A stretch of 64,000 nucleotides of DNA, taken from NCBI GenBank assembly GCA_963920635.1, contig OY987298.1:140900257-140964256 (forward strand), given 5' to 3'. Below the pieces are notes generated by a model. The model was not told the origin of the DNA and ran no database searches. It saw nothing but the letters and a program-made list of their open reading frames with translations. How positions within the stretch are numbered: position 1 is the first letter of the stretch; each line of letters starts with the position of its first letter. This document shows positions 10,091 through 21,743 of this stretch, one piece after another. Source of the DNA: Pseudeuparius sepicola. Lineage: Eukaryota > Arthropoda > Insecta > Coleoptera > Anthribidae. The translations under genes were made by a program, and so were the position numbers.

Positions 10091-12235
10091 TCAAATATTG
10101 AAGTTTCTCAGAAGCTATGATCGAAAAGAAGGTCTTTTAGATAGAGTGTTGTGATTGGTCCGTGAACGTTCACAGAAGTGTAATTCCATCACCGTCGTGA
10201 TTGGTGCAGAAATGTCAAAGAGATTTGACAAAGAGGAGCGAGAGAGTGAATCAAAAAAAAAGAGCGAGATCTCGCTCGAGCGCGCGAGCTGTGGCAAAGC
10301 TGATTCCACTTATATCATTTATCGGTATAAAATACAACAATATTTAAATTATGAACGGTGCGGAAATATCTACCTTTCAAACGATATAACAAAGTGTAAG
10401 TACAAAGTTAACCTTGTACAAAACATCTCAACTAGAAAGACGTTGGAGATTATAGACATAAAAGTTAGACTGATAAAGTTGCCAAACGTAGCCCATTTTC
10501 AAATCAGTGACTTCACGTCTTTTTCAATGTTTTTAACAGTAAGCAAGAGCCGGGATTTCCTTTCACAGGTAAATATTTAACAAGCTACTTTTGAAAGTAG
10601 CTCAATATAACTTCTTCATATTCCTTCTACCTTTTAGTATGATAAAGTGCATTAGTTTGTTTGTAAATATTTCAGCACTTTACACTAGCTTTCACATTTG
10701 GAAAATTATCTGCAAATAAAGACCAATATTTCAAATTAGATGTGAGTCAAAATTAACTACCTTTTCATTTTTAACATTTTTGTGATATTGGCTAAGAACG
10801 TGATTCATGCTACGCCACTGGCCTGTCGTGCGATGTGGCAGTCGGTAACACAGCCGCGAGCGCTGTTAGGCGTCCTCTCTCTTCCCTTGTCTGAGATTTG
10901 AAGGCAAATCTTTGGAAAATTACTTTAAATGACAACGACAGAAAAACAACTAAGGTAAATAAATAAAGTATTAATTTATTTAAATACTAATATGTACAAA
11001 AGATCAATGCAACATGCAATCTATACTCCACATGCATTCAGACTTATTTATAACATAAATACGAACTTGAAGGTCGATTAAGTACAAATAAAAGTTCTAA
11101 GGGATACCAACAAATCGAGAAAAATAGCCAACTACCTATATGAAAACGGTCAATGGCACCTATGCAGCATAATATGAAGACAAAAATTTACAATTGTGCA
11201 CATGAAAACAACTCAAAAATTCTCTCAAAATTTGTTGGTTTCCAAAAAAATCAGAAATTCTACTTACTACAAAGTTAAAAGTAAAATTTCCTACAATCAC
11301 AAACTCTAAATAATGACACTATCGCTTTATCACAACTTGTATAGAATGGTCCCTGCTAGCTAGGGGGCCAATACTGCAAATATGTCTATACAAAGAGATT
11401 TTCAAAATGTATAGATAAATTTACAAAGTCGTAGGTTCGGGATTTTTTTATTTTTTGGCTTACGTATGGTAACTACATATGTTTATTTATAAAACATATT
11501 TTTAACATATTTAAACTTATGGCAGTGGCATAACGTATCTTTATTTTTTTCTACATGTTTTAGTAAAATAAAAAAACACAGTCAATTAAATTTTTTTGTT
11601 CACAAAAAGTAGAAATATAACGGTTCTACATCATTCAATTTTTAAAATTATTTTTTAATTTGTTGAAATTTGGCACCAATAAGTATACACCTAAGCTACA
11701 GGGTATTCCGGAAAGAGGTCTAAAAAATAAAACTGCGTAGTCTCTGACGGATGTTTGATATAAAATTTTTCGATCTAAGGCCTTAAACAGTTACAGCTTA
11801 AATCAGGCCTTCCCAGATTTTCTCGAAAACCATTTAAGTTAAACAAATAAAATTTGGTAGGGATATACAAGTTATTACACTTAATTATTCCAGAATATTT
11901 TCTTTTTTCTAGGTGTATAAATATGAACTTCCTTTGCTAGAAATTTTTACTTTTTAAATTGTTTTAATATTTTTATACCTATATAGGAAAGAAATTTAGA
12001 AACTTTTCTGTGTTTTGTAGAATTTTGATATTTCGATTACCTAACTTAGGTACTAAAAATTGTCGCAACAATCTAAGCAAAAAAATTAGCACAAAGAAAT
12101 TTTATTTATTATTTTATCACAGTAGAGTTATGCCAGTTTGTCGGCTTGGTTATTTGCTTCGAGAAAATCTAGGCAAACTTTATTTTTATATATTTACCTA
12201 ATAGGGTGTGTTGTAACAATTTGTAAGGATGCCTT
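10091..12235. other. No supported gene
   Basis: Mostly AT-rich. It holds a CGAGAG-rich patch around 10230-10290 with the palindrome GAGCGAGATCTCGCTC (10262-10277), a hAT-like solitary end (complement of CAGTGGCGTAGCATG, about 10808-10822), and a stretch starting 'acagggtattccggaaag' near 11699 that resembles the end of one of the CAGGGT elements. The 141-residue ORF at 10155-10580 has no recognisable domain and a biased composition. Confidence 0.4.
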
Positions 12236-12435
12236 ATTCTATCGTCTTTTTGTGAAGCTTACATCAACAAAGAAACGACGCTCATTTTTTTGTTACGGAT
12301 GCTATATAGAATTTTTGTATTTTTGAAAAGCCAATAATTTTCCGAATAAAATGACATTTCATACATTATGGTTTTCTTTTTGCTTTTGACAGAATGTCAA
12401 ATAATTCATTTTTCGTAGTGTGCCTTGGAAACAAA
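12236..12435 (+). repeat. Direct repeat, copy 1 (partner 15002-15192)
   Basis: About 190 bp shared with 15002-15192, including GAATAAAATGACATTTCATA and TTTTGACAGAATGTCAAA. No ORF. Probably two copies of one short interspersed or MITE-like repeat. Confidence 0.6.
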
Positions 12436-12705
12436 ATCGCCAAAATGTTATGTCAACAACTTCACTAGGTAGGTATAAGTTAGATTTAGAACAGTTTCCA
12501 CGCAATATTTATAATAAAGCAGGTCGTCCTATATTTTTTGAGTAAAATACCGTTCAATATATTGTAATAAAATGTTTTATTTCTTTACGACCAAACTAAT
12601 TCTATGGTTTCTCTAAAGTAATTATTGGAGATGCTTATTATAATTTTATTTGAATATCCTGTACCTACCAAATAATGTTATTGATCCCTGGATGTCAAAA
12701 ATAGT

Positions 12706-13288
12706 TTCAAAACGTGTCTCATCCTCAGAGAAATAACCACGGATAGAGGGAGTAACAGTAATTACTAAACAAAGTCAACATATTTTTGAGTAGGTACTCC
12801 ATTGTTTACAGCATGTCATTTGAAAATAATAAGCGGGTTTAATATGAAGACACATCTCTCATAACACTAAATTAATAAATGTTGCTATTATTAAATTTAT
12901 TGTATATGACAATTTTAAACGAAAACTAATACGCGCTGTAATATCTACGGTATGGTAATTATCACTTTAATAAAATCGCCAACAGACATCTCAACTCGCT
13001 CAATCTCTCTGCATTTGTGTTGTTTATTTATATCCCGCAGTGTCATATTCTCTGATTGTTTACGTTTGTATTTTTCGTGTTTTCAAGTGGTTTTTTTTTG
13101 TTGATTCGTAAACTATTTATTAGTATTTAGGATATAGTAACTGATTTTGTATACAATGGGACCCATAAACTGTGAGGTGAGTGGCCAAAGTGATATTTTT
13201 ACTTTGGTAAATTTCCGTCAAACGTGTGTATTTTGATGATTTTGCTCCCTCTATAGTCTATCCATGGTTATTTCTCTGATGCCTCATC
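12706..13288. mobile_element. Foldback/TIR element
   Basis: The ends are inverted: TCAGAGAAATAACCACGGAT on the left and its near complement on the right (about 13240-13282). Similar CTCATCC sequences flank both ends and may be a decayed target duplication. Inside, at 13156, ATGGGACCCATAAACTGTGA followed by a gtgagt donor could be a tiny first exon, but nothing downstream supports it. Confidence 0.55.
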
Positions 13289-13299
13289 CAATGAATGTA

Positions 13300-14352
13300 C
13301 CCAGGGACTCTTTAAAGTAAGGGGGGACCCAGCATTATACTTTCCAAAGTGAGGCCTATTCTTTCCTCATTCTAAAGGTCTCGCAGTGATGCCAAGTATG
13401 CCATTTTATTGGAGAATCTATGAATATAACAGGTACTTACTTTGATTGTTAGTAAAAATTAATAACTGTTTCCATGATTTCTAAAAATTTGACTTGACAA
13501 TGTTGTTTCTACAAGTGCAGCATATGGCAACTGTCAAATGAAACAAATTTATTTTATAGTTGAAATTGATTTCCAGCAAGTATTTCCAAGAATTTAAGTA
13601 ATAAGTAGGTATGATAAGTCAGTGCCGATTTTGCTTATTTAAGAACTTGTCTCTACGCTATTGCACCTTGTTAGCAGGTTCCTCAATCCATTTGTAATAT
13701 GTATACTTGAACTTTCTTCCCTTGTTGAATGTATCTACCTAGATCACAGATTTCGGGATGGGCTAATACGATTAGGTCTAGTAGTTCTAATCATGGCAGC
13801 ATGCAGTTTGTCTCGGTGTTCATTATAAAAATTTTGTAATTTTATTTCTCTCCCAAGGTATCTCACAAACTTAAAATAAAGTTGTAGTCGTATAGATAAA
13901 AACTTTTTAAAAAAGACCTACCTGTTTAATAATTTAAAATTTACGAAATACGATTTTTGTTTTGAACTATCTACTTATACGTAATGCCCACGTAATGGGA
14001 ATTGTAGGATTAACTAAAGGTGATACAGGAAAAATCTGGTTGCAATTATTGGGACTACTACAGGCGGCCGCATTACCTTTAATTGACACATCTTAGTATC
14101 TGGAAGTTAGAAAACTTAAAAATTGTGAATTATTATAGGAAATTTTTTGCCTCCTTTAAAATCTATGGCCCTGACATTTCACATAAAACCTGATGGCAGT
14201 TGGACACTGATATATAACATAACCTTGTACCAGCCCCCTTGTGGTCTCCTTGGAGTCGACAGAAAACAAACTTCTCCTCAAGGCTTCACTTTTCTTATGT
14301 GATAGACTGTGAAATGCTGGGTTCCCTTATTTTAAAGAGTCCCGGAATGTAC
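13300..14352. mobile_element. TIR element without coding capacity
   Basis: Inverted ends of about 40 bp: GGGACTCTTTAAAGTAAGGG near 13308 and its near complement ending near 14346, with a shared ACCCAGCAT motif inside both arms. The interior (about 1 kb) is AT-rich and shows no transposase. It is probably a MITE-like non-autonomous DNA transposon. Confidence 0.55.
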
Positions 14353-14551
14353 CAAAGATCAACGTTTTATTTATAAAACTGACGATTTTTTAGATAAGAC
14401 TAGACGCCTTGTATACAAGTACCTAATTTTTATTATTCTTCGTGGACGTTGCTCTCGGGGTCTTGTTCTCCGTTCTTCCTTACATGTATCTTCACCTGCG
14501 GGCACCTCAACCAAAGTCGTCTTCTCTCGCCTTCGGGGGCCTTCACAAGTT

Positions 14552-14755
14552 CTACACCATCGAGCCGAACATCCTTCTGCCGCGCGTCAGCATCAGGCTG
14601 ACCGCCATTACGGACAGCAGAAAGAAGACGAGTCCCAAAAACGAGGCCAGAAGTCTGCAGCGGCAGCGCCACTTCTTCGCGTCGCGCATGCGCTGGGACA
14701 GCAACTCCGACCGCGGCAGGTCCAGCGTGAAATCGGCCTCAGGTCTGCCGCCAGG
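14552..14755 (-). CDS. Terminal exon of a single-pass membrane protein (unidentified)
   Basis: On the minus strand a good acceptor (tttttcatttcgcag) precedes a 204-bp open exon ending in TAG (14554-14552). The 67 residues begin PGGRPEADFTLDLPRSELLS and continue with a basic, Cys-containing juxtamembrane stretch (MRDAKKWRCRCR). One strongly hydrophobic helix follows (LASFLGLVFFLLSVMAVSL), then a short RGRRMFGSMV tail. The exon is markedly GC-rich in an AT-rich setting and has no stop in 68 codons, which supports selection on protein. It would be the C-terminus of a membrane protein with a cytosol- or lumen-facing basic region. Upstream exons would lie at higher coordinates, but none was recognised before the foldbacks at 15.2 kb. 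I do not recognise the family. Confidence 0.55.
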   Translation of the reverse strand, partial: PGGRPEADFTLDLPRSELLSQRMRDAKKWRCRCRLLASFLGLVFFLLSVMAVSLMLTRGRRMFGSMV

Positions 14756-15001
14756 CTGCGAAATGAAAAATAAAGATGATAATATCTTGATTGCAATTGT
14801 TAATTATACGCTGTTCCAATGGGACGATGGACCGTTTAATTTTAAGAAAACAAATTTGGATCTCTTTTCCTTTAGAAAATATTCGAGAAAAACTGAAAAT
14901 ATGATATTCGTCTCAATTTTCTTAGACATAAATGGAAGATGATCGGACATTTCTCAGTTAAACATAAATGGTATCTACACTTTTTTCCGAGGACCTCAAA
15001 A

Positions 15002-15192
15002 ATTCTATCGTATTTTTTGTGAAGCCTACTGACGCTCATTTTTTTTTATGGACGCCATATAAAATTTTTACATTTTTGAAAAGGAGATATCGTCTTTTCT
15101 GAATAAAATGACATTTCATACATTTCTGCTTTTGCTTTTGACAGAATGTCAAAATATTAATGTTTGCATAGTAGGTATGCCTTGGAAACAAA
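15002..15192 (+). repeat. Direct repeat, copy 2 (partner 12236-12435)
   Basis: Matches the 12.2-kb copy through CATTTCATAC, TTTGACAGAATGTCAAA and GCCTTGGAAACAAAA. It directly abuts the foldback at 15190-15455. Confidence 0.6.
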
Positions 15193-15455
15193 AAGAAGAA
15201 AATAATCGAAAAATTCAAACCAAAGCAAACCCATAATTTTGTTACATTATAAAATTGTATAGGTATGATATAAAAGCTTGTTGCGAGATTTTCGTGTGTC
15301 AATTTCTTTTATAGAAAAATATATTTTCTAGTTAGAATTACTTTCAAGATATATATATATTCTCGCGACAAGCTTTTATATCATGTACAATTTTATAATG
15401 TAACAAAATTATGGGTTTGCTTTGGTTTGAATTTTTTGATTATTCTCTTCTTTTT
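15190..15455. repeat. Foldback MITE with AAGCTTGT arms
   Basis: Two arms of about 95 bp (15190-15290 and 15360-15455) are inverted copies, including AACCCATAATTTTGTTACAT. They meet at AAAGCTTGTTGCGAGA/TCTCGCGACAAGCTTTT. The AAAGCTTGTCGCGAG core recurs at 6120-6245, 45180 and 54725, marking a dispersed family. Confidence 0.7.
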
Positions 15456-15520
15456 AGAGCATTTAGGTAAATAAAATATTTTTTTATTAATAATTTTATT
15501 TTCAACTTTTTAGTTATATT

Positions 15521-15978
15521 CTTCAAGCCCTTTCATTTAATGCCCATATTAAGGGAAAAGAAAATGTAATCCGCCGTGTTGGAGCGGCGGCCATATTGAA
15601 TTTAGTGTGATGTCACTAACTTTATCGTTTTCTACTCTTCAAGCCCTTTCATATTTTGATACCCATATTAAGGGGTTGACAAAAAAATACATCATCCGCC
15701 ATCTTGGAGCTGCGGCCATATTGAGTTTAGTGTGATGTCACTAACTCTATCGTTTTCTATTCTTCAAGCCCTTTTATTTGATACCCATATTAAGGGGGTT
15801 GACAAAACATACATCATCCGCCATCTTGGAGTGGCGGCCATTTTCAAAGTATTACAATATTTAGTATTGCATATTGGCATTGTCACCGGAACTAAAGGTG
15901 TATGCAAAATTTCAGCTCAATCGGATGTCAGGAAGTGGTTCTAATTCAGCTTGCAAAATTTGACCTAAACATACATAC
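15521..15978 (+). repeat. Retroposon-like 3' end with three tandem ~120-bp repeats
   Basis: Repeats start at 15521, 15637 and 15762 (spacing 116 and 125 bp). Each contains CTTCAAGCCCTTTCAT-like and CCGCCATCTTGGAG-like segments. A unique tail follows (AATTTCAGCTCAATCGGATG) and then ATACATACATA repeats. An inverted, shorter copy lies near 54345-54520. The tail and terminal simple repeat resemble the 3' end of a non-LTR or SINE-like element. Confidence 0.6.
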
Positions 15979-16527
15979 ATATAGTTCACCATACATTACA
16001 AGTTTTTAGCTTGTAAAAATAGCCAAAATGTTATGTGACAAAGTTTATCTACAAGGACAGTTGAGGAAAACTTAAAGTTGAATCGAAATGAATTGAACAA
16101 TATTTGTTACTATTGCCGAAATGTTAAATAAATATATTTTTTTAAGATGTGCGGAAAAACAAAATATTTTTTGTAAGAGCCGTTAGGTTGAGAGACAGAA
16201 TTATGTTAAAATATTTGAATGACATCTGTCACAAAAAAAAATTTTGCATTTGTGTTTTTCAAAATAAAATAACAAAACAAAGAACAAAAATATCAATGAA
16301 GTATTCTAAATAAAAATGGGAGAAACTCTTGTTTCATATAGATACTTTTATAAACTGAATTTGTAAAAAAATACTAGTCTAGTCTAGTTAGTAATATGTA
16401 GGTTCTCATATCTTATATTGAAACGGCTTTTAGTTAGGATTTTGACTTTGGTTGATATAACAATATTAGCTAAATTATTTCCAAGGCACACTCTTTGTCA
16501 TTTTGGCATTTTGTTTTTAAGGCACAA
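15979..16527. other. No gene seen
   Basis: AT-rich spacer. The 75-residue ORF at 16418-16645 overlaps the left TIR of the next element and is not supported. Confidence 0.4.
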
Positions 16528-16866
16528 TAAAGTACGTTTCATGAATTATGGCGTACACGTCATCAATTTTTGTATCAATCAGACACACAAGACGTATTCT
16601 TATACGCCCAGAACTGAATTACTGCATACACCCTTTTGTCTTTGATTAGTCGACATACGTTCGGCTTATTTCAATCCGTCCGTGCATGTGTCAGACAACG
16701 ACGCCAATAAGTCGTATAGCGTAGAGTTCATAACCGCCGACTCGGGAAATATATTAAGATATGTCACTGTCACAGCATAAATTTAAAAATTCTGTGACTT
16801 TGTGCGTATTTTACATAGATAAAGGATTTATATATGGTATTTTATAAGAATTTTCTTTGTTTTCAA

Positions 16867-19800
16867 GTTTGGTTCTTAGTTTTTACTTGTTCTTGTTGTG
16901 GATTCTTTTGCTGTAAGTTTTGTAATAATAGTTCGGCTTTGGTAATATCAATATCTGTTGTTACGGGTTTGTGACTAAACATTTCCTAATAATCTTAAGA
17001 TGCCTGGCCACAGACTTAATTTGCAAGCCAAAGAAATTGTAGCGAAGTTATTAAATTATTTCAATGATGAAAAGTCCAAGAGGTAAATTGCAAACATTAT
17101 GGCAGTAGACAGTGATTACGGAATCAAATATTTTTCAGCGTGTTTCTCAAGCTTTGGGCATTAGTTTCACGCATTTCCCACGAAGTGGGTCAAGATTTTT
17201 TTTCTGAAGTTGTTATCACGGATAGAAAAAAAGAAAAACACTTTCTTATACGACACTTTTCAACGGGCTTTAAGATGGTGTTTTTAGATTTATTCTACAA
17301 CATTTCGTTTTTGAGAAGCCATCTTCAACTTTATTTTTTTAAATATGGACCTGGATCTTTTGTTGCAGATTTTGAAAACACTTTTCATTGCAAATACCAT
17401 GATGTATGACACGAAATATTTTTAGAATGTTTTGAGACCATTATACTGAAAATTACTTTTTTCTATTCATTTTTTTCTAATGCGGCCCTGAATTTAATTT
17501 AATTTAATCGGAGAGCCAAAAAAGGACGGCAAAGACTAATAACAGTCACATACGATAATAAAAAATAAATAAAAATCCTCCTCCTATAAGGCTTTGAAAC
17601 AACGAAACCAACCCCTTGGCATTTGTCATAACTCCCACTGTATCATTTAGTTAATAGTTTGTAAAGGGTGATTTTTTTAGAGGCGGAGAACTTTAAATTG
17701 GCAACACTGTTTCCTGCGACAGCCGATTTGACAGTTCTTGGTTTGGTTCTTAGTTTTTACTTGTTCTTGTTGTGGATTCTTTTGCTGTAAGTTTTGTAAT
17801 AATAGTTCGGCTTTGGTAATATCAATATCTGTTGTTACGGGTTTGTGACTAAACATTTCCTAATAATCTTAAGATGCCTGGCCACAGACTTAATTTGCAA
17901 GCCAAAGAAATTGTAGCGAAGTTATTAAATTATTTCAATGATGAAAAATCCAAGAGGTAAATTGCAAACATTATGGCAGTAGATAGTGATTACGGAATCA
18001 AATATTTTTCAGCGTGTTTCTCAAGCTTTGGGCATTAGTTTCACGCATTTCCCACGAAGTGGGTCAAGATTTTTTTTCTGAAGTTGTTATCACGGATAGA
18101 AAAAAAGAAAAACACTTTCTTATACGACACTTTTCAACGGGCTTTAAGATGGTGTTTTTAGATTTATTCTACAACATTTCGTTTTTGAGAAGCCATCTTC
18201 AACTTTATTTTTTTAAATATGGACCTGGATCTTTTGTTGCAGATTTTGAAAACACTTTTCATTGCAAATACCATGATGTATGACACGAAATATTTTTAGA
18301 ATGTTTTGAGACCATTATACTGAAAATTACTTTTTTCTATTCATTTTTTTCTAATGCGGCCCTGAATTTAATTTAATTTAATCGGAGAGCCAAAAAAGGA
18401 CGGCAAAGACTAATAACAGTCACATACGATAATAAAAAATAAATAAAAATCCTCCTCCTATAAGGCTTTGAAACAACGAAACCAACCCCTTGGCATTTGT
18501 CATAACTCCCACTGTATCATTTAGTTAATAGTTTGTAAAGGGTGATTTTTTTAGAGGCGGAGAACTTTAAATTGGCAACACTGTTTCCTGCGACAGCCGA
18601 TTTGACAGTTCTTGGTTTGGTTCTTAGTTTTTACTTGTTCTTGTTGTGGATTCTTTTGCTGTAAGTTTTGTAATAATAGTTCGGCTTTGGTAATATCAAT
18701 ATCTGTTGTTACGGGTTTGTGACTAAACATTTCCTAATAATCTTAAGATGCCTGGCCACAGACTTTATTTGCAAGCCAAAGAAATTGTAGCGAAGTTATT
18801 AAATTATTTCAATGATGAAAAATCCAAGAGGTAAATTGCAAACATTATGGCAGTAGATAGTGATTACGGAATCAAATATTTTTCAGCGTGTTTCTCAAGC
18901 TTTGGGCATTAGTTTCACGCATTTCCCACGAAGTGGGTCAAGATTTTTTTTCTGAAGTTGTTATCACGGATAGAAAAAAAGAAAAACACTTTCTTATACG
19001 ACACTTTTCAACGGGCTTTAAGATGGTGTTTTTAGATTTATTCTACAACATTTCGTTTTTGAGAAGCCATCTTCAACTTTATTTTTTTAAATATGGACCT
19101 GGATCTTTTGTTGCAGATTTTGAAAACACTTTTCATTGCAAATACCATGATGTATGACACGAAATATTTTTAGAATGTTTTGAGACCATTATACTGAAAA
19201 TTAATTTTTTTTTATTCATTTTTTTCTAATGCGGCCCTGAATTTAATTTAATTTAATCGGAGAGCCAAAAAAGGACGGCAAAGACTAATAACAGTCACAT
19301 ACGATAATAAAAAATAAATAAAAATCCTCCTCCTATAAGGCTTTGAAACAACGAAACCAACCCCTTGGCATTTGTCATAACTCCCACTGTATCATTTAGT
19401 TAATAGTTTGTAAAGGGTGATTTTTTTAGAGGCGGAGAACTTTAAATTGGCAACACTGTTTCCTGCGACAGCCGATTTGACAGTTCTTGGTTTGGTTCTT
19501 AGTTTTTACTTGTTCTTGTTGTGGATTCTTTTGCTGTAAGTTTTGTAATAATAGTTCGGCTTTGGTAATATCAATATCTGTTGTTACGGGTTTGTGACTA
19601 AACATTTCCTAATAATCTTAAGATGCCTGGCCACAGACTTAATTTGCAAGCCAAAGAAATTGTAGCGAAGTTATTAAATTATTTCAATGATGAAAAATCC
19701 AAGAGGTAAATTGCAAACATTATGGCAGTAGATAGTGATTACGGAATCAAATATTTTTCAGCGTGTTTCTCAAGCTTTGGGCATTAGTTTCACGCATTTC

Positions 19801-20363
19801 CCACGAAGTGGGTCAAGATTTTTTTTCTGAAGTTGTTATCACGGATAGAAAAAAAGAAAAACACTTTCTTATACGACACTTTTCAACGGGCTTTAAGATG
19901 GTGTTTTTAGATTTATTCTACAACATTTCGTTTTTGAGAAGCCATCTTCAACTTTATTTTTTTAAATATGGACCTGGATCTTTTGTTGCAGATTTTGAAA
20001 ACACTTTTCATTGCAAATACCATGATGTATGACACGAAATATTTTTAGAATGTTTTGAGACCATTATACTGAAAATTACTTTTTTCTATTCATTTTTTTC
20101 TAATGCGGCCCTGAATTTAATTTAATTTAATCGGAGAGCCAAAAAAGGACGGCAAAGACTAATAACAGTCACATACGATAATAAAAAATAAATAAAAATC
20201 CTCCTCCTATAAGGCTTTGAAACAACGAAACCAACCCCTTGGCATTTGTCATAACTCCCACTGTATCATTTAGTTAATAGTTTGTAAAGGGTGATTTTTT
20301 TAGAGGCGGAGAACTTTAAATTGGCAACACTGTTTCCTGCGACAGCCGATTTGACAGTTCTTG
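16867..20363 (+). repeat. Tandem array, four 874-bp units
   Basis: Units start at 16867, 17741, 18615 and 19490, and the partial fifth starts at 20364. Units 2-4 are nearly identical; unit 1 differs slightly (AGACAG for AGATAG). Each unit joins four pieces: the element's own leader and ORF start; about 300 bp matching the complement of 24770-25080; a linker (ATTTAATTTAATTTAATCGG and onward); and about 140 bp matching 23703-23845, which includes a mariner end (AGAGGCGGAGAACTTTAAAT). The 89-residue ORF repeated in each unit (17140, 18014, 18888, 19763) crosses the junctions and is not a real gene. Confidence 0.92.
17000..17086 (+). pseudogene. Repeated transposase start (MPGHRLNLQAKEIV), 28 codons
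   Basis: An ATG in each unit (17000, then every 874 bp, last at 20497) opens a 28-codon reading frame rich in basic and helical residues. It ends at AGG-TAA. The TAA is part of gtaaat, and 'tatttttcag' occurs about 55 bp later, so a small intron is possible. However, joining there does not give the frame of the downstream helix-turn-helix piece. Confidence 0.4.
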
Positions 20364-20496
20364 GTTTGGTTCTTAGTTTTTACTTGTTCTTGTTGTGGAT
20401 TCTTTTGCTGTAAGTTTTGTAATAATAGTTCGGCTTTGGTAATATCAATATCTGTTGTTACGGGTTTGTGACTAAACATTTCCTAATAATCTTAAG

Positions 20497-20860
20497 ATGC
20501 CTGGCCACAGACTTAATTTGCAAGCCAAAGAAATTGTAGCGAAGTTATTAAATTATTTCAATGATGAAAAATCCAAGAGGTAAATTGCAAACATTATGGC
20601 AGTAGATAGTGATTACGGAATCAAATATTTTTCAGCGTGTTTCTCAAGCTTTGGGCATTAGTTTATGCACTGTTTCAAGCATTTCCCACGAAGTGCAGAG
20701 AGCAGAGGGTCAAGATGGTCCCCAGGAAAATCCAACTACTTCTGCCGCGAAATATGGACCTCGACAAAAAAACAAAACCACGGACTTGCCAGAGGAAACG
20801 AAAATGGAAGTCAGAAATGTTATTTATAATATGTATTCAGAAAGTAAGTTTGCGTTCTAG
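20497..20860 (+). pseudogene. IS630/Tc1-like DNA-binding domain fragment
   Basis: Only the fifth, right-most unit keeps unrearranged sequence here. After the MPGHRLN start, a second frame (about 20609-20860) reads RVSQALGISLCTVSSISHEV, a helix-turn-helix pattern. A basic linker (KYGPRQKNKTTD) and MEVRNVIYNMYSE follow, as in N-termini of insect Tc1-like transposases. An AGAAAGTAAGT donor at the end suggests further exons, but the element ends 370 bp later without a catalytic core. In units 1-4 two small deletions and a junction at GTCAAGAT replace this region, so the fifth unit preserves the ancestral state. Confidence 0.6.
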
Positions 20861-21371
20861 TTGAATTCGGTATGTGTGTAGTTAAATGTTAAATTTTCTT
20901 TTACGTCTCTATATTGCTATAACTAGATAGTCAGACTATCACTTTACAATTTCAAGGCACGGTAAAATGTATATAATATAATATAAAAGTAAAACCACAC
21001 ACAGACCTAATATTATAACTTCTCTAAAAAAGTCGATGATGGTAAAACGCATTGTTACAATTAAAATTTGGGTGAATTCACCGGGGTGAAAAAACTGGGT
21101 ATCTGGTATATCTGGTTGCGTTTACAAGTATAAATTTTCCCCATTTAAATCTACGGCACTGGAGGATGCAGCCTCGATTTGCTTGATTCAGTGACGTGAA
21201 TTTATGACGTGTACGCCATAATTCGTGAATCGTACTTTAGGTATTTTTATGAGAATTAAGTTAGATATGAACGTCAGTTTCGTTTTCACTGTCAGTTTGT
21301 CGACTTTGCCAGTTGAGACTCATAGATAAGAAATATATAATATACGATTGAGACTGGCGGAATATGTGATC

Positions 21372-21411
21372 ATATCAGTGACTATAGAATTTTCCTTCTA
21401 TAGTCACTGAT
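21372..21411. repeat. Perfect hairpin ATCAGTGACTATAGAA
   Basis: A 16-bp perfect stem closes over TTTTCC, about 330 bp upstream of the gene C start codon. The core CAGTGACTATAG occurs again as an 18-bp palindrome in intron 2 (22541-22558). Confidence 0.6.
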
Positions 21412-21685
21412 TGTGGCGACACCATGTAGATACACAGAGAAAAATGTGTTTCATCTTTGAAATATCACACAATAAATAAATTCGCTTTCTTAGGCTTATC
21501 CTAAAACTACTTTTTAACTAGTTTGATCAATTAGACCCCGTGACATTAAAAAAGTATTAAAAGCATAATCAAAAAAACAAGTGTAAGGTCAATAATATTC
21601 GATTTTAGATTTAATCGATAACAGAATCATACAAACTTGTTGAGATAAGTAAATGAATTAGTGGGAACAACTACCTATAATTTAG

Positions 21686-21694
21686 TATATAAAT
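21686..21694 (+). promoter_or_regulatory. TATA box of gene C
   Basis: TATATAAAT lies 50 bp upstream of the start codon at 21744, leaving room for transcription start about 30 bp downstream near 21715 and a short leader. Confidence 0.6.
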
Positions 21695-21743
21695 GTAACA
21701 TTTCGATTATCTGCAACATCTTTAGTGGCAGAATCGAGCTAAG

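Larger units (their letters stand above)
16530..21237 (+). mobile_element. Tc1/mariner-type element with internal tandem expansion
   Basis: TA dinucleotides flank both ends (16528-16529 and 21238-21239). The termini are inverted: AAGTACGTTTCATGAATTAT on the left and its near complement (ending CGTACTT) on the right, continuing into GGCGTACACGTCAT. Inside are a 5' leader, a short basic ORF and a helix-turn-helix fragment like those of IS630/Tc1-type transposases. The 5' part is present four full times plus a fifth partial copy, with an 874-bp period. The catalytic domain is missing. Confidence 0.75.

Noticed and set aside
10155..10580. 141-residue ORF
   Set aside because: Lys/Ser/Arg-rich start over a CGAGAG palindrome, no domain, and open to an apparent splice-like end only by chance.
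13156..13176. ATGGGACCCATAAACTGTGA plus gtgagt as a first exon
   Set aside because: Only seven codons, inside a foldback element, with no second exon.
14433..14942. 166-residue plus-strand ORF and other frames over the 14.5-kb exon
   Set aside because: The minus-strand frame behind a good acceptor with a membrane helix is more convincing; the others are shadows of the same GC-rich segment.
17140..20032. Four identical 89-residue ORFs as a tandem gene family
   Set aside because: They cross the junction between two unrelated repeat pieces in each 874-bp unit, and the ancestral fifth unit lacks the frame.
16867..20363. CRISPR-like array
   Set aside because: The 874-bp units are contiguous without spacers and the genome is eukaryotic.
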